Shown: positions 20,838-32,538, counted from the stretch's first letter. The stretch: 64,000 nt of DNA from Providencia huaxiensis (GCF_002843235.3 NZ_CP031123.2:2914001-2978000), one strand, 5' to 3'. The notes: generated from the letters alone by a model not told the origin. Numbers and translations are program-made.

Positions 20838-20878
20838 AAAAACCTCACTTGGCTTGAAGTTCCATAGTGAGGTTTTTT
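20838..20878. terminator. hldE terminator
   Basis: Stem AAAACCTCACT / AGTGAGGTTTT with a 16-base loop; A-run on one side and T-run on the other, so it works for hldE on the minus strand. Confidence 0.85.
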
Positions 20879-20894
20879 AATAGCTAATAATAAA

Positions 20895-22322
20895 TTAACT
20901 GGTTTTCATGATGTTCTTGATAATATTCGTTGTCGAGATACCATCTTCGAAGTTAAGGACTTTAACTTCGCCTCCAGCAGCCCACACTTCAGCACTGCCC
21001 GCTATCTCTTCAGGGCGGTAATCCCCCCCTTTCACTAAGATGTCTGGCAGAACTTCTGCGATTAAGCGTTGCGGAGTGTCTTCTTCAAAAGCAACCACCC
21101 AATCCACTGCCCCCAAAGCCCCTAGAACGGTCATACGCTGTTCTAATGGGTTAACTGGACGTGTTTCACCCTTTAAGCGGCGCGTCGATGCATCGCTATT
21201 GACCGCCACAATCAAGCGGTCGCCCAATTTACGTGCATTGGCTAAATACGACACATGCCCTGCATGGAGAATATCAAAACAACCATTCGTCATCACGACA
21301 CGTTCACCGCGCTGCCTTGCATTCTCAACGGCTTGTTTTAATTCACTTTCAGTCATGACACCAAAACCAGTATCAGCGCGACCCCGGATCGCATTTTCCA
21401 ATTCAATTGGCGAAACCGTAGAAGTCCCTAATTTACCAACCACCACGCCAGCTGCGGCATTCGCCAATGCGCAGGCTTCATGTAGTGGGCGACCAGAAGC
21501 AATAGACGCAGCCAATACGCCAATAACCGTATCCCCTGCCCCAGTCACATCAAACACTTCTTGTGCCTGAGTCGGTAAATGCAATGGAGCTTCATCACGG
21601 CGGATCAGGCTCATACCTTGCTCTGAACGCGTAATTAATAGTGCTTTAAGCTCCAATGAGTGAAGCAGCTTCATGCCTTTTTCTTCAACGTCTTGGTTGT
21701 TTTTACATGGCCCAACAATCGCTTCAAACTCAGACATATTTGGCGTCAATAATGTTGCCCCACGGTAGCGTTCGAAATTGTTTCCTTTCGGGTCAATCAA
21801 AACGGGAACATTGGCCTTGTTAGCGAGCGCTATCATTTTCTCAACATGCGTTAATGCCCCTTTTGCATAGTCAGACAGCACTAGTGCACCAATGTGTGGC
21901 AGTGCTTGTTCTATGCGCTCCAGTACGGGGGCAACATCCACGTTTTCAAAACCTTCTTCAAAATCAAGGCGAATAAGTTGCTGATTACGTGAAAGTACGC
22001 GTAATTTAGTAATCGTTGGATGAGTGGGAATAGCGACAAAATCACAACGCACCTGCACCGCATTTAAATTTTCAGTCAGTGCTTTTGCCGCGTCATCAAT
22101 CCCAGTTAACCCAACAAGACGTGAATTTGCCCCTAACGAGGCAATGTTCATCGCGACGTTAGCCGCGCCACCGGGACGCTCTTCTACCATCGTGACTTTA
22201 ACGACCGGAACAGGGGCTTCTGGCGAAATTCGGTTTGCAGGACCATGCCAATAACGGTCTAACATCACATCACCAACCACCAGCACACCGGCTTGTTTAT
22301 AATCCGGGAGAGTTACTTTCAT
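20895..22322 (-). CDS. hldE: Bifunctional heptose 7-phosphate kinase / heptose 1-phosphate adenylyltransferase
   Basis: Makes ADP-D-glycero-beta-D-manno-heptose for the LPS inner core. The N-terminal PfkB-type kinase (about 1-318) has [15 protein letters not shown] and the catalytic [11 protein letters not shown]. The C-terminal nucleotidyltransferase (about 344-475) has [16 protein letters not shown] with the HxGH motif. 475 residues, normal. Upstream of it on the same strand lie glnE and ygiF, as in E. coli. Confidence 0.97.
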   Translation of the reverse strand: MKVTLPDYKQAGVLVVGDVMLDRYWHGPANRISPEAPVPVVKVTMVEERPGGAANVAMNIASLGANSRLVGLTGIDDAAKALTENLNAVQVRCDFVAIPTHPTITKLRVLSRNQQLIRLDFEEGFENVDVAPVLERIEQALPHIGALVLSDYAKGALTHVEKMIALANKANVPVLIDPKGNNFERYRGATLLTPNMSEFEAIVGPCKNNQDVEEKGMKLLHSLELKALLITRSEQGMSLIRRDEAPLHLPTQAQEVFDVTGAGDTVIGVLAASIASGRPLHEACALANAAAGVVVGKLGTSTVSPIELENAIRGRADTGFGVMTESELKQAVENARQRGERVVMTNGCFDILHAGHVSYLANARKLGDRLIVAVNSDASTRRLKGETRPVNPLEQRMTVLGALGAVDWVVAFEEDTPQRLIAEVLPDILVKGGDYRPEEIAGSAEVWAAGGEVKVLNFEDGISTTNIIKNIMKTS

Positions 22323-22413
22323 CCTGCACTCCAGTTTTAAAAGGAAATCTAATAATAATTAGCAACAATACTAGCATATTGCGCTGTTTAGCTAAATAAA
22401 ATGCGTTTGTTCC

Positions 22414-25260
22414 TTATTCCTCAAGCCATTTTTGCCAACTCGCTAAAACTTGTTCACGTTGCTGAGTAAATTGGTTTATTTCAACACGGCTTGGCAATGA
22501 TTGTAATGCTAAGTGATGGAGTTCATTACGCATCGTGACATACGCTTGAGTTAAAGCATTCGCCTCATCTTCAGGCATGAAACCATATTGCGCCATTAGC
22601 TCGAAAATACGCACATTATCAGACCAACGTGTTAACACGTTATTTTCTGCGGCAAAACGCAAAACTAAGTATTGCGCGATAAATTCAATATCGGTGATCC
22701 CACCTGGATCCGCTTTTAAATCGAACTCATTAGCTTGATGGCTTCCTAGGTGCTGATGCATTTTCAACCGCATATCACGCACTTGTTGCTGCAAGGTGTG
22801 AGGGTCTCTTGGCATACACAACGTTTCGTGGCGAGTTTGTATAAATTTCCGTTGTAAATCCTCATCACCAAACACCATTCGAGCTCGAATGAGTGCTTGA
22901 TGCTCCCATGTCCAAGCATCATTTTTTTGGTAGTCATCAAATGATTGTATTGTACTGACTAACATCCCTGACTCACCGGAAGGCCTGAGTCGCGCATCAA
23001 CTTCATACAACACACCAGAAGGGGTTCGAGTACTAAACAAATGGATAATGCGTTGAGCAACACGCAAGTAAAATTGGCGTGCATCAATGGAACGTTCGCC
23101 GTTGGTGACGACATCTAAAGGGCAATCGAAAAGAAAAACGAGGTCTAAATCAGAACCATAGCCCAATTCCCAGCCACCTAGTTTTCCATAACCTAATACC
23201 GCAAACCCATATTGTTTTTTGTCACTTTGCTCTAGATGCGCTGGCTCACCATAGCGTTTTACCATTTTTTGCCACGCTTGGTGTACCACCGCATCAATAA
23301 TTGCTTCTGCAAGGTAAGTCAGATGATCACTGACTTTCATTACCGGCAAAACACCTGAAATATCTTCAGCAGCGATGCGTAATAATTGAGCCTGTTTGAA
23401 TTGACGTAATGCTTCAAGTTGTTGTTCTTCGTCATCTTCAGGAACGCGCATTAAATATTGGCGTAACTCGTCACGGTAGGCCGCTAGTGGCAGAGGCTGG
23501 TATAAGGATTGAGGGTCGAGCAATTCATCAAGCAACAATGGGTGGCGCGCTAACTGCTCCGCTATCATGGGTGAAGCCGCACATAAACGAATAACGTGCG
23601 TCAAAACCTCATCAAATTCAAGCATTAACTCTAGGTAAGTTGTACGGCTAACAATGCTCAATAACAGTGGTGTGATGCGCTCAATGACTTGGCCTGCATC
23701 ATCACGTTCACCGATTTTAGCCAATAATTTAGGCATTAATTCATCAAGAACATCCCGTCCACGAGGGCCAATGGTGCGTTTATTGAGATCATGGCGAAAC
23801 ATCACTATGCCGTGAATAATGCGTTGTGCAATATCTTCATTTTTAGAGGGCAAATAGGCGGCTAATTCTTCTTTCGATAATTCACTTTGCCACAGTGTGA
23901 TATAAATTTCATCGAATGCATCGGTATTCTCAGTGTCATCTTCCTGGCCTATTTGCTCAGTGAATATTTGATGTACTGCCGCCATTTTCTGGCTCAAAAG
24001 TTGGTAAAACTCAGGCCAATCCGCAAACCCCATTCCCCACGCTAAGCGCGTTTGGTTTAAAGTATCTTCAGGGAGTGTTTGTGTCTGTTGGTCATCGATA
24101 CTTTGCAGTAAGTTTTCGACTCTACGCAAGAAAAGGTAGCCATCTTGCAGGATATCAACTTGATCTTCAGTTAATAATGCAAGTTCTCGGATCCCTTGTA
24201 ATGTTGAAAATAAGGATTGCGACTGTAAAACAGGTTCTCGCCCCCCTCGAATAAGTTGGAAAACCTGTGAAACAAATTCAACTTCGCGGATCCCTCCAGC
24301 GCCTAATTTGATGTTATTGACCAAACCACGACGCCGAACCTCTCGCTCAATCATATTTTTCATATTACGTAAGGATTGGATCACGCTAAAGTCGATATAG
24401 CGACGATAGACGAAAGGACGCAAAAGTTTTCGCAAACACGCCTCATAATGCAGGCTATCAGCCCCCATAATACGGGCTTTAACCATCGCATAGCGTTCCC
24501 AATCTCGCCCTTGTTCTTGGTAATAATCTTCTAGCGCAGAAAAACTAAAAACCAGCGGGCCGCTATCTCCAAATGGCCGTAAACGCATATCGACCCGATA
24601 AACAAAACCATACTCCGTCACTTGATCGAGTACGCGGATCAATTTTTGCCCTAAACGCGTAAAAAATTGTGCATTATCTAACTCTTTCCGGCCACCTTGG
24701 GTAACCCCATTTTCTGGATAAGCAAAAATCAGGTCAATATCTGAAGAAAAATTGAGCTCTCTGCCCCCTAACTTTCCCATCCCTAAAACCAATAGTGGCT
24801 GCGGTTTTCCTTCTGCGTTACAAGGGGTTCCCCATGACTGACTATATTCTTGATACAACCAGTCTCGCGCCGCAACAACCAAGGTCTCCGCCAATATACT
24901 GAGCTGATAAATCGTTTCTTCTTGCGTGCTTATTTCTAACACTTGCATCCATGCGCAGCGCACTAATATATAGTGGCGAAAGATGCGCAATACTCGCATC
25001 AAATGTTCTTCATGACTAACTGACGACAATTCTTGTGATAACCATGATGCATAACTTTTCCATTCATCGGCTTTCGGTGGCTGAGAACGAATTTCAAGTA
25101 AAAACTGTGAATGCGCGAGTACTTTCTTGAATGCAAAATCGCTGAAAGACAGCACCTGAATTTCTTGTTCGCTTAACGGCAGTAACTCGTGAGCCTGTTC
25201 CGTTATTCGGCTTAAAACGCGTTCACCTTGGCTTTGTAATAACTCAGGAAAAGCATGCAT
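22414..25260 (-). CDS. glnE: Bifunctional glutamine synthetase adenylyltransferase/deadenylase
   Basis: Controls glutamine synthetase by adding or removing AMP in response to PII and glutamine. 948 residues with two nucleotidyltransferase cores: the N-terminal adenylyl-removing site at [13 protein letters not shown] and the C-terminal adenylyltransferase site at [13 protein letters not shown], joined by the helical regulatory linker. Follows ygiF with a 12-base gap and precedes hldE, as in E. coli. Confidence 0.97.
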   Translation of the reverse strand: MHAFPELLQSQGERVLSRITEQAHELLPLSEQEIQVLSFSDFAFKKVLAHSQFLLEIRSQPPKADEWKSYASWLSQELSSVSHEEHLMRVLRIFRHYILVRCAWMQVLEISTQEETIYQLSILAETLVVAARDWLYQEYSQSWGTPCNAEGKPQPLLVLGMGKLGGRELNFSSDIDLIFAYPENGVTQGGRKELDNAQFFTRLGQKLIRVLDQVTEYGFVYRVDMRLRPFGDSGPLVFSFSALEDYYQEQGRDWERYAMVKARIMGADSLHYEACLRKLLRPFVYRRYIDFSVIQSLRNMKNMIEREVRRRGLVNNIKLGAGGIREVEFVSQVFQLIRGGREPVLQSQSLFSTLQGIRELALLTEDQVDILQDGYLFLRRVENLLQSIDDQQTQTLPEDTLNQTRLAWGMGFADWPEFYQLLSQKMAAVHQIFTEQIGQEDDTENTDAFDEIYITLWQSELSKEELAAYLPSKNEDIAQRIIHGIVMFRHDLNKRTIGPRGRDVLDELMPKLLAKIGERDDAGQVIERITPLLLSIVSRTTYLELMLEFDEVLTHVIRLCAASPMIAEQLARHPLLLDELLDPQSLYQPLPLAAYRDELRQYLMRVPEDDEEQQLEALRQFKQAQLLRIAAEDISGVLPVMKVSDHLTYLAEAIIDAVVHQAWQKMVKRYGEPAHLEQSDKKQYGFAVLGYGKLGGWELGYGSDLDLVFLFDCPLDVVTNGERSIDARQFYLRVAQRIIHLFSTRTPSGVLYEVDARLRPSGESGMLVSTIQSFDDYQKNDAWTWEHQALIRARMVFGDEDLQRKFIQTRHETLCMPRDPHTLQQQVRDMRLKMHQHLGSHQANEFDLKADPGGITDIEFIAQYLVLRFAAENNVLTRWSDNVRIFELMAQYGFMPEDEANALTQAYVTMRNELHHLALQSLPSRVEINQFTQQREQVLASWQKWLEE

Positions 25261-25272
25261 ATTATCAATACC

Positions 25273-26235
25273 TTAATGGGCTTCTTGATAGGTTAAAGCA
25301 CTTAACCACTGGATAAAGGCTAATTTACACTTTAACCACTGGCTGCTATAGCAAAAATCCTCCGCACTGATGGTTTCATCGGCAATATCTGAACGTAATT
25401 GTTCCAGTGGCGTGTCATGGATAAAGTGAGGCACTGAATTTTGGTAATGCACTAAAAATGCCTGAACAAAACGTAAAAACTCACTGAAGCCTTGGCGTGC
25501 ATTGCTGCTATTTGCTAACCAGTAGTCTTCATGCTGCTGGCAAAGTAATTGCATATGCATTAATGACTTTTCTAGGGGTTGCTCTTCATAGTCAAACACC
25601 GAGTCAGGGCGAGCTAATAGCTCTTTTGACGGTGATAGCAATGAATATCCACGTGCAGCTTTGCTAAGTGATGACAGGTGCAGACCATCAATATCTGCAA
25701 ATTTCTTTGCTAAATTGAGCACATCAGCAATAAAACCTTTTTTGAGTTCTAATTCAAACTCTTGAATAGGCAAATCCTTTGAACCTGCGGATATCTCACC
25801 TTGGTCAAAAACGACTTCTATTTCACTATCTTCAAACGTGACTAACCATTTTTCACGCGTAAAATTCGTGCTGAAAAGGATATTTAATTCAGACTTAAGC
25901 TGTGAAATGTCAGTTCCTTCGGGCCAAATTTCAGCGGGTAATGCCGCTAAATCAAGCTCTGGCGAATCTATGTCAACGTTATATTCAGGCCGTTGATGCA
26001 AACCACCTACCGCCTGTCCTGCCGTTTTCATTGTCATTTCATAGCGGCCATCACAACCTCGGATACGTAAGCCCATATCCCACTGACGTAACTGCTTATT
26101 TGCCGTATCAAAGTAGATATTGGTTAACTTCGTCGGCTCACTGTATTGGTGAGACAATGTCGATAGACACTGTCGTACAGCCTCTATTGCGGAACTCTTA
26201 GCAGCAAGTTTGAGTTCAACCTCTACGTGGCTCAT
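25273..26235 (-). CDS. ygiF: Inorganic triphosphatase YgiF, CYTH domain with shortened CHAD domain
   Basis: CYTH-family triphosphate tunnel enzyme, hydrolysing inorganic triphosphate in E. coli. The CYTH part (about 1-200) is complete: VEVELKL, MGLRIRG, YEMTMKTAG, GLHQRPEYN and LSKAARGYSL. The CHAD part stops after about 100 residues: 320 aa in total against about 433 in E. coli. The glnE start is 12 bases beyond the stop, so a deletion rather than a local frameshift is the likely cause, unless the short form is normal in this genus. The histidine-rich second half of CHAD is absent. Confidence 0.88.
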   Translation of the reverse strand: MSHVEVELKLAAKSSAIEAVRQCLSTLSHQYSEPTKLTNIYFDTANKQLRQWDMGLRIRGCDGRYEMTMKTAGQAVGGLHQRPEYNVDIDSPELDLAALPAEIWPEGTDISQLKSELNILFSTNFTREKWLVTFEDSEIEVVFDQGEISAGSKDLPIQEFELELKKGFIADVLNLAKKFADIDGLHLSSLSKAARGYSLLSPSKELLARPDSVFDYEEQPLEKSLMHMQLLCQQHEDYWLANSSNARQGFSEFLRFVQAFLVHYQNSVPHFIHDTPLEQLRSDIADETISAEDFCYSSQWLKCKLAFIQWLSALTYQEAH

Positions 26236-26515
26236 ACATATCCTTATTTAATTATTTCACTTCACTCATATTACCCCAATCGAGCTAAGCTGAGAAAAGA
26301 AACTGTGCGATAAACAAAAATTCTACCTGTCATATTTCTTTCAGTGAGTTATATTGAAAACAAAGTAAAAACAAGGGTAATTTAGACAGTTAGGATAGTT
26401 CTCATTCTCCTTTAGACTGTAGAGACATCTGCGTTTAGGATTTGCACCCTCGCGTTTTACTCATTAGTATTCAAATAATATAAAACTCATTCACCATCAA
26501 AAGACTGTAAATACC

Positions 26516-27130
26516 ATGCGAAAAATTCCATTATTATTAATTTCAATCATGGGGCTAGGCCTTTCCTTAAATTCACATGCAGCAGAAAAACGTTATGTAT
26601 CAGATGATTTATCCACATACGTTCATAGTGGACCTGGCACAAAATATCGTATCGTAGGTACGCTCAATGCCGGGGAAGCGGTTGAACTGCTCTCCACAGA
26701 TAACAAATTTGCACAAGTTCGCGATGAAAAAGGCAGAACGGTCTGGTTACCCGTTGAGCAACTAAGTAATACACCAAGTATGAAAACTCGCATTCCAGAA
26801 CTTGAAGCTGAAAACCAAAAACTACGTCAACAGCTCGACAATATTGATAGCACGTGGAATACACGAACTGCAGATATGCAGCAAAAAGTCGCTGATAATG
26901 ACAATATCGTCAGCCAACTAAAAGCTGAAAATGAAAAATTAAAAAATGAGTTGATCAAATCCGGCAAAAAGCTAGAAATTGCTGAGGTCAACTTAGATGA
27001 TCGCCGTCGTGAATTGATTTTACAATGGTTTATGTATGGTGGTGGCGTCGCTGGTGTTGGCTTAATTTTAGGTTTGATTTTACCGCACATTATTCCACGT
27101 CGTAAAAAACGTAATGATGGTTGGATGTAA
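26516..27130 (+). CDS. ygiM: YgiM-family SH3-domain protein
   Basis: TIGR04211-type membrane protein with a periplasmic bacterial SH3 domain; precise role unknown. Layout: signal peptide ending [10 protein letters not shown]3b domain about 25-90 ([24 protein letters not shown]), a coiled coil about 95-160 ([27 protein letters not shown]), a C-terminal membrane helix ([18 protein letters not shown]) and a basic tail RRKKRN. 204 residues. It precedes cca by 14 bases, as in E. coli. Confidence 0.92.
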   Translation: MRKIPLLLISIMGLGLSLNSHAAEKRYVSDDLSTYVHSGPGTKYRIVGTLNAGEAVELLSTDNKFAQVRDEKGRTVWLPVEQLSNTPSMKTRIPELEAENQKLRQQLDNIDSTWNTRTADMQQKVADNDNIVSQLKAENEKLKNELIKSGKKLEIAEVNLDDRRRELILQWFMYGGGVAGVGLILGLILPHIIPRRKKRNDGWM

Positions 27131-27144
27131 TTGAGGCCATTCAA

Positions 27145-28374
27145 ATGAAAGTCTATCTCGTGGGGGGGGCTGTACGTGACCAACTTCTTGGACTACCTAT
27201 TTCAGATAGGGACTACGTGGTGGTTGGCACAACACCCGAGGCAATGCTATCTCAAGGTTTTCAACAAGTCGGAAAGGATTTTCCTGTTTTCCTACATCCA
27301 AAAACCCATGAAGAATACGCTTTAGCCCGAACAGAACGTAAAACTGGCGCGGGCTATACTGGCTTTAGCTGCTATAGCGCTCCCGATGTCACCATTGAAG
27401 ATGATCTACTACGTCGCGATCTAACAATTAACGCGATAGCACAAAGTGGATCAGGCGAAATTGTTGACCCATTCCAAGGCGTAAAAGATCTCAACAACCG
27501 TATTTTACGTCATGTTTCTGACGCATTTTCTGAAGATCCTTTACGGGTCTTACGGGTTGCGCGATTTGCCGCTCGCTACTTTGAACAAGGTTTTACGATT
27601 GCGCCTGAAACATTAGCATTAATGCAAAAAATGGCCACAACAGGGGAACTATCTCACCTCACCGCCGAGCGCGTTTGGACAGAAACCGAAAAAGCACTGA
27701 AATCAAACTCCCCACAGATTTATTTTGACGTTTTACGCCAATGTGGTGCTTTAGCCGTTCTTTTTCCTGAAGTTGATGCACTATTTGGTGTCCCAGCCCC
27801 TGAAAAATGGCACCCAGAGATTGATACTGGCATTCACACCCTAATGGTAATGAAAGTGGTTACCGAGCTATCTAACAGTGTGGATATTCGCTTTGCTGCC
27901 TTATGCCATGATTTAGGTAAAGCGCTGACACCACCGGATGTTTGGCCAAGTCACCCAAACCACGGTGAAGCAGGTATCCCATTAATAGAAGCACTCTGTG
28001 CAAGATTAAAAGTGCCAACTACCGCTCGGGACTTAGCCCGTCTAGCGGCTCGCTATCATGATAAAATCCATGTTATCAATAAATTACCTGCTAATGAGCT
28101 CATTGCGATTTTTGATGGGCTTGATAGCTGGCGCAAACCAGAACGTATTGAACAACTCAGTTTAATCAGCGAGGCGGATGCAAGAGGTCGATTAGGCCTT
28201 GAACAACAAGCCTATCCACAAGGACGGTACTTCAGGCAAGCTTTTTCCATTGCACAATCCGTTGAAGTAAAACCAATTATTGAACAAGGCTTTCAAGGCC
28301 CTGAAATCCGTCAAGAACTTACGCGACAACGTATTGAAGCCGTTGCAGGTTGGCAGCAACAACAAATCATCTAA
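27145..28374 (+). CDS. cca: Multifunctional CCA tRNA nucleotidyltransferase / phosphohydrolase
   Basis: Adds or repairs the CCA end of tRNAs; the C-terminal HD domain has phosphatase and phosphodiesterase activity. Class II nucleotidyltransferase motif [21 protein letters not shown] at the start, [13 protein letters not shown] near 85, and the HD motif in [14 protein letters not shown] near 250. 409 residues from the ATG at 27145; the frame is open for 8 codons upstream but GAGG and E. coli alignment support this start. Unlike E. coli, uppP (bacA) does not follow. Confidence 0.96.
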   Translation: MKVYLVGGAVRDQLLGLPISDRDYVVVGTTPEAMLSQGFQQVGKDFPVFLHPKTHEEYALARTERKTGAGYTGFSCYSAPDVTIEDDLLRRDLTINAIAQSGSGEIVDPFQGVKDLNNRILRHVSDAFSEDPLRVLRVARFAARYFEQGFTIAPETLALMQKMATTGELSHLTAERVWTETEKALKSNSPQIYFDVLRQCGALAVLFPEVDALFGVPAPEKWHPEIDTGIHTLMVMKVVTELSNSVDIRFAALCHDLGKALTPPDVWPSHPNHGEAGIPLIEALCARLKVPTTARDLARLAARYHDKIHVINKLPANELIAIFDGLDSWRKPERIEQLSLISEADARGRLGLEQQAYPQGRYFRQAFSIAQSVEVKPIIEQGFQGPEIRQELTRQRIEAVAGWQQQQII

Positions 28375-28385
28375 CACTCATAAAG

Positions 28386-28406
28386 CTGGCGGCTGAACAC
28401 CGCCAG
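28386..28406. terminator. GC-rich hairpin between cca and folB
   Basis: Stem CTGGCGG / CCGCCAG with a 7-base loop in the 39-base gap between the convergent genes. It has no U-tract, so termination may be weak. Confidence 0.5.
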
Positions 28407-28413
28407 TCATCAT

Positions 28414-28773
28414 TTAAGCGCTTTTCACGCCTCTTTCGATAACAACCCCAACCTGCTTGGCTCGCGCCACGGCTCCCGGCTTAGCGACCTTAATACGAAC
28501 CCATGGGCTAGCAAATTGTGTCATCAATAATTGTGCAACTTCTTCAGCAACACGTTCTACTAACCCAAACTTGTTATTCCCTACATGAGCGAGGATAGCC
28601 TGACTAACCTTGGCATAATCTAGGCAATATTCTACATTATCGCTCATAGACGCGCGTTTGTTATCCCATCCCATTTCGATATCGAGCACGAGTTTCTGTT
28701 CAATATCTTGTTCCCAGTCATATACACCAATCGTGGTGATGACTGATAATTGCTCAATAAATACGATATCCAT
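28414..28773 (-). CDS. folB: Dihydroneopterin aldolase
   Basis: Cleaves 7,8-dihydroneopterin to hydroxymethyl-dihydropterin plus glycolaldehyde in folate synthesis. 119 residues from the ATG at 28773 (MDIVFIEQLSVITTIGVYDWE), nearly identical to E. coli at this end; a GTG one codon upstream is less likely. The active-site Tyr and Glu lie in DYAKVSQAIL and LVERVAEEVA. Divergent from plsY. Confidence 0.96.
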   Translation of the reverse strand: MDIVFIEQLSVITTIGVYDWEQDIEQKLVLDIEMGWDNKRASMSDNVEYCLDYAKVSQAILAHVGNNKFGLVERVAEEVAQLLMTQFASPWVRIKVAKPGAVARAKQVGVVIERGVKSA

Positions 28774-28880
28774 CACGTCATTTTCTCATTTATGTACTGA
28801 ATTGATACCACTTCAGCAAAAATATGCGTATTATCCAAGACTGAAGTGAATTTATGGCCTTAACCGTTTTGGAGTTAGCT

Positions 28881-29501
28881 ATGAGTGCAACCGCGCTTGG
28901 CATGATAATCTTCGCCTATCTTTGCGGCTCAGTTTCGAGTGCGATACTGATCTGCCGTTTGGCGAGACTACCCGACCCCCGTCAACACGGCTCTGGTAAC
29001 CCTGGTGCAACTAACGTATTGCGTGTAGGCGGTAAAGCCGCCGCTGCCGGGGTACTCATTTGTGACGTATTAAAAGGGATGATACCCGTTTGGCTTGCTT
29101 ATTATTTAAATGTGCAGCCATTCTATCTTGGCTTTGTTGCAATTGCAGCCTGTCTTGGGCATATATATCCCATTTTCTTTCGTTTCAAAGGCGGAAAAGG
29201 TGTAGCAACTGCATTTGGCTCAATTGCCGCTATTGGTTGGGATCTTTCTGGTTTAGTCGCAGGGACATGGTTACTTACAGTATTGCTTAGTGGTTATTCA
29301 TCACTCGGCGCGATTGTCAGCGCCTTACTTGCTCCCTTTTATGTTTGGTGGTTTAAACCTGAATTCACCTTCCCTGTTGCCATGTTGTCTTGTTTAGTGT
29401 TAGTCCGCCATCACGGTAATATACAACGCCTTTGGCGCGGCCAAGAAAGCCGAATTTGGCAAAAACTGAAAAACAAAAAACAAAAAACAAAAAACCAATA
29501 A
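28881..29501 (+). CDS. plsY: Glycerol-3-phosphate acyltransferase PlsY
   Basis: Inner-membrane enzyme transferring acyl from acyl phosphate to glycerol 3-phosphate, the first step of phospholipid synthesis. Five membrane segments; conserved loops [16 protein letters not shown] and [12 protein letters not shown] hold the substrate sites. The ATG at 28881 has GGAG upstream and matches E. coli. 206 residues. The C-terminus is read through three tandem AAAAAAC heptamers and ends KKQKTKNQ. Removing one heptamer would replace the end with a tail [16 protein letters not shown], stopping at 29544, which looks like genuine coding sequence. Confidence 0.95.
   Translation: MSATALGMIIFAYLCGSVSSAILICRLARLPDPRQHGSGNPGATNVLRVGGKAAAAGVLICDVLKGMIPVWLAYYLNVQPFYLGFVAIAACLGHIYPIFFRFKGGKGVATAFGSIAAIGWDLSGLVAGTWLLTVLLSGYSSLGAIVSALLAPFYVWWFKPEFTFPVAMLSCLVLVRHHGNIQRLWRGQESRIWQKLKNKKQKTKNQ
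29475..29495 (+). repeat. Heptanucleotide tandem repeat (AAAAAAC)x3 at the plsY 3' end
   Basis: Three perfect AAAAAAC units, preceded by a degenerate fourth (GAAAAAC). Because 7 is not a multiple of 3, each gain or loss shifts the plsY reading frame. The third frame downstream is open for 16 codons and ends at TGA 29542-29544. Confidence 0.9.
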
Positions 29502-29568
29502 AGAAATAGCCCAAGAAGCCAAAGAGCAAGAACAGGATGACTGATCGTTACATTTGATTTTTCCCTAA

Positions 29569-29595
29569 GAAGAGCTGATTTCAGCTCTTTTTTTA
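29569..29595 (+). terminator. plsY terminator
   Basis: Stem AAGAGCTGA / TCAGCTCTT followed by TTTTTT. The remainder of the 320-base plsY-aer gap is AT-rich; I found no convincing sigma-28 promoter for aer in it. Confidence 0.9.
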
Positions 29596-29821
29596 TGCTA
29601 TTTTGCCTTGTTTAAAATTTCCCAAAAAAGCCCATCAATAACAACAGCGCGATATCCCTCCTTAAAACTGTACTGGTAGCAATTTGTGCTGCGTTACATT
29701 TTAGCCATAACTAGCGCACACTTTTAAAGAAAAGTTAAATTATTGCAAAATTATTACTAAGGAATATTTAAAAGCTGTCGACTATATAAAAGGAAAATTA
29801 AACAATAATAATGGTATTGTA

Positions 29822-31354
29822 ATGAGCAGAACCCCTTATATCACTCAAAATGAATATGTGTTAGATGAAAATATCACATTGATGACAACTAGCGATCTGC
29901 AAGGAAACATTGTTCACGCTAATGATTTCTTTGTCCAAGTTAGTGGTTATGAATTAGATGAGTTATTAACACGTCCGCACAATATTATCCGCCATCCAGA
30001 TATGCCCAAAGAAGCTTTTGCCGACATGTGGGCAACACTTAAAAAAGGAGAACCTTGGACTGGTATTGTAAAAAACCGTCGGAAAAATGGTGACCATTAC
30101 TGGGTTAGAGCCAATATCATCCCAGTGGAACGCAAAGGTGTCATTACGGGCTATATGTCCATTCGAACCCGTGCAACACGCCAAGAAATTGCGACAGTAG
30201 AACCGCTCTATACCGCAATGAATGAAAATAGAAGTAAACGAAAAATTTTTAAGGGAATTGTACTTTCTAAAAAAATACCGTTTCACTTTTCTATATGTTC
30301 AACACGCTGGCGTATCCGACTCGTCATGAGCCTGTTGTTTATTCTTTGGCTCATCATGGCAAGCGTTGTTTTGCAACCAATCGGATCCCTTTTAATCATG
30401 AGCATCTGTACATTTATCACATTACTGGTCGGTAATGTGATATTTGAAAAAATGCTCGCCACACCATTGGAAAACATCACCCAACAAGCACTTGGTATTG
30501 CACGAGGAAATCAACATAGCGTTAACCATATGCAACGTACAGATGAAATTGGCTTAGTATTACGCGCTATAGGGCAACTTGGACTGGTTTGCCGCTGGCT
30601 AATCAAAGATGTCTCCGAACAAGTTGATAACGTCCGCAAAGGCAGTGAATCTTTAGTCTCCGATTGTGGTGAATTAGAAACGCATACTCAGCAAACCGTC
30701 GGTTATATGCAACAAACCGTTGCGACCATGAACCAAATGGCTGTTTCTGTAAAAATGAATGCCGATAATACAATCCAAGTTGATCAGCTTTCTAATACCA
30801 CTAGCGAAACCGCAGTAAATGGCGGTGCAATGATGGAAGCCGTTGTCGATACCATGAATGAGATTGTTAATAGTACCAGCAAAATCAATTCCATTACGGA
30901 TGTGATTAAAGACATCGCATTTCAAACTAATATACTCGCGTTAAATGCCGCTGTAGAAGCCGCTCGTGCAGGTGAACAAGGCAAAGGCTTTGCTGTTGTC
31001 GCAAATGAAGTACGCAGCCTCGCAAGCCGTAGTGCAAGCGCAGTGAATGATATTCGCGAATTAATTAATGATTGCGAAAAGAAAGTCAATTCAGGGAAAA
31101 ATCAAGTAAATACGGCAGGGGACACCATGAAGGAGATTGTTGACCAAATACAGAATGTCACGCAATTGATTACCCATATTAGCCAAGCAACCTCTGAACA
31201 AGCAGCTGGGATCGCCGATATTACCCAAGCGGTAAGTGAGCTCGAAACCATCACACAACAAAGCACATTACTGGTAGAGCAAAGTACAGAGACATCAAAT
31301 ATGGTAAAAGCTCGTTCAAGCAGGCTTGAAGATGCGGTCGTTGTCTTACACTAA
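29822..31354 (+). CDS. aer: Aerotaxis receptor Aer
   Basis: Membrane energy and redox sensor that steers swimming by signalling to CheA. Order: PAS domain about 10-120 that binds FAD ([31 protein letters not shown]), linker, two hydrophobic segments about 165-210, a HAMP-like stretch, and the MCP signalling domain with the highly conserved hairpin [20 protein letters not shown]. Collinear with E. coli Aer over its whole length (510 against 506) and ending [12 protein letters not shown]. No C-terminal NWETF-type methylation docking peptide. The ribosome site upstream is weak. Confidence 0.93.
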   Translation: MSRTPYITQNEYVLDENITLMTTSDLQGNIVHANDFFVQVSGYELDELLTRPHNIIRHPDMPKEAFADMWATLKKGEPWTGIVKNRRKNGDHYWVRANIIPVERKGVITGYMSIRTRATRQEIATVEPLYTAMNENRSKRKIFKGIVLSKKIPFHFSICSTRWRIRLVMSLLFILWLIMASVVLQPIGSLLIMSICTFITLLVGNVIFEKMLATPLENITQQALGIARGNQHSVNHMQRTDEIGLVLRAIGQLGLVCRWLIKDVSEQVDNVRKGSESLVSDCGELETHTQQTVGYMQQTVATMNQMAVSVKMNADNTIQVDQLSNTTSETAVNGGAMMEAVVDTMNEIVNSTSKINSITDVIKDIAFQTNILALNAAVEAARAGEQGKGFAVVANEVRSLASRSASAVNDIRELINDCEKKVNSGKNQVNTAGDTMKEIVDQIQNVTQLITHISQATSEQAAGIADITQAVSELETITQQSTLLVEQSTETSNMVKARSSRLEDAVVVLH

Positions 31355-31387
31355 TCGTTGTTTTACATTAATATTTAATTGAAAAGT

Positions 31388-31414
31388 AAAAGGGCTGTCA
31401 CCCAGCCCTTTTTA
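31388..31414. terminator. Bidirectional terminator between aer and tsaD
   Basis: Stem AAAAGGGCTG / CAGCCCTTTT with a 5-base loop, flanked by A- and T-runs, between convergent genes. Confidence 0.92.
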
Positions 31415-31440
31415 TCAAAAACATAAACTCATCAGCGATG

Positions 31441-32460
31441 TTATTTTTCTAACGGTGGCAATTCCGCCAGTGGCCAGCGCGGGCGAACTGTTACACCAAG
31501 CCCTGTTGTTGACCCACCTTTAAGGCGAATAAGCCCCGCTAAAGCAATCATCGCGCCGTTATCCGTACAGAATTCAGGGCGCGCATAAAAAACTTCACCG
31601 CCGCGCTGTTTAAGAACGTCTTCCATTTTAGCTCTGAGTGCGCGGTTAGCACTAACGCCCCCCGCCATCACTAAGCGTTTAAACCCAGTTTGTTCTAAAG
31701 CGCGTTTGCATTTAATTGCCAGAGTATCTACCACGGCATCTTCAAAGGCTCTCGCAATATCTGCTCGGGTTTGGTCGTCATCCGCATTTTCACGAATGGT
31801 ATTGGCTGCAAAGGTTTTTAACCCTGAGAAGCTAAAATCAAGCCCTGGCCTGTCTGTCATTGGGCGAGGAAAAACAAAACGGCCCGCAGTCCCCTGCTGC
31901 GCCATGCGAGATAGCACGGGGCCGCCAGGGTAGTCTAAACCTAATAATTTCGCTGTTTTATCAAACGCTTCACCTGCCGCGTCATCGATGGATTCGCCAA
32001 GTAGCTCATACTCACCAATTCCCGTCACACTGATAAGCTGGGTATGCCCACCAGAAACCAGTAATGCAACGAAAGGAAATTCAGGGCTTTTCTCTTCTAA
32101 CATTGGAGCCAATAAATGGCCTTCCATGTGATGAACCGCCACGGCTGGAACATTCCATGCAAAAGCTAATGAACGCCCAACGGTTGCACCTACCATTAAA
32201 GCCCCCACCAAACCTGGGCCAGCAGTATAAGCGACAGCGTCGATATCTTGGCTTGTTAAATTAGCTTCTTTCAGCGCGGCTTGAATTAACGGCACTGTTT
32301 TGCGAATATGATCGCGCGAAGCCAATTCAGGCACGACACCACCGTAATCTGCATGAACTTTAATTTGGCTGTATAATTGATTGGCTAATAAGCCACGCTC
32401 ATCATCATAAATTGCGATACCCGTCTCATCGCAAGAGGTTTCGATACCTAAAACACGCAT
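31441..32460 (-). CDS. tsaD: tRNA N6-adenosine threonylcarbamoyltransferase
   Basis: Transfers threonylcarbamoyl to A37 of ANN-decoding tRNAs with TsaB and TsaE. 339 residues. Kae1-type ASKHA ATPase: iron/zinc ligands His111 and His115 in [10 protein letters not shown], the nucleotide loop [11 protein letters not shown], and [13 protein letters not shown] near 272. Divergent from rpsU, as in E. coli. Confidence 0.97.
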   Translation of the reverse strand: MRVLGIETSCDETGIAIYDDERGLLANQLYSQIKVHADYGGVVPELASRDHIRKTVPLIQAALKEANLTSQDIDAVAYTAGPGLVGALMVGATVGRSLAFAWNVPAVAVHHMEGHLLAPMLEEKSPEFPFVALLVSGGHTQLISVTGIGEYELLGESIDDAAGEAFDKTAKLLGLDYPGGPVLSRMAQQGTAGRFVFPRPMTDRPGLDFSFSGLKTFAANTIRENADDDQTRADIARAFEDAVVDTLAIKCKRALEQTGFKRLVMAGGVSANRALRAKMEDVLKQRGGEVFYARPEFCTDNGAMIALAGLIRLKGGSTTGLGVTVRPRWPLAELPPLEK

Positions 32461-32538
32461 TGCACTACCCTTGTTTATTGCATAACCGCAAGTCTATCAC
32501 TATTTTCGCGCAATCGCGTAATTAATGTTGGTAAAAGG

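Noticed and set aside
29725..29760. Sigma-28 promoter for aer
   Set aside because: A TAAA is present but spacing and the -10 element (GCAAAATT against GCCGATAA) do not fit.
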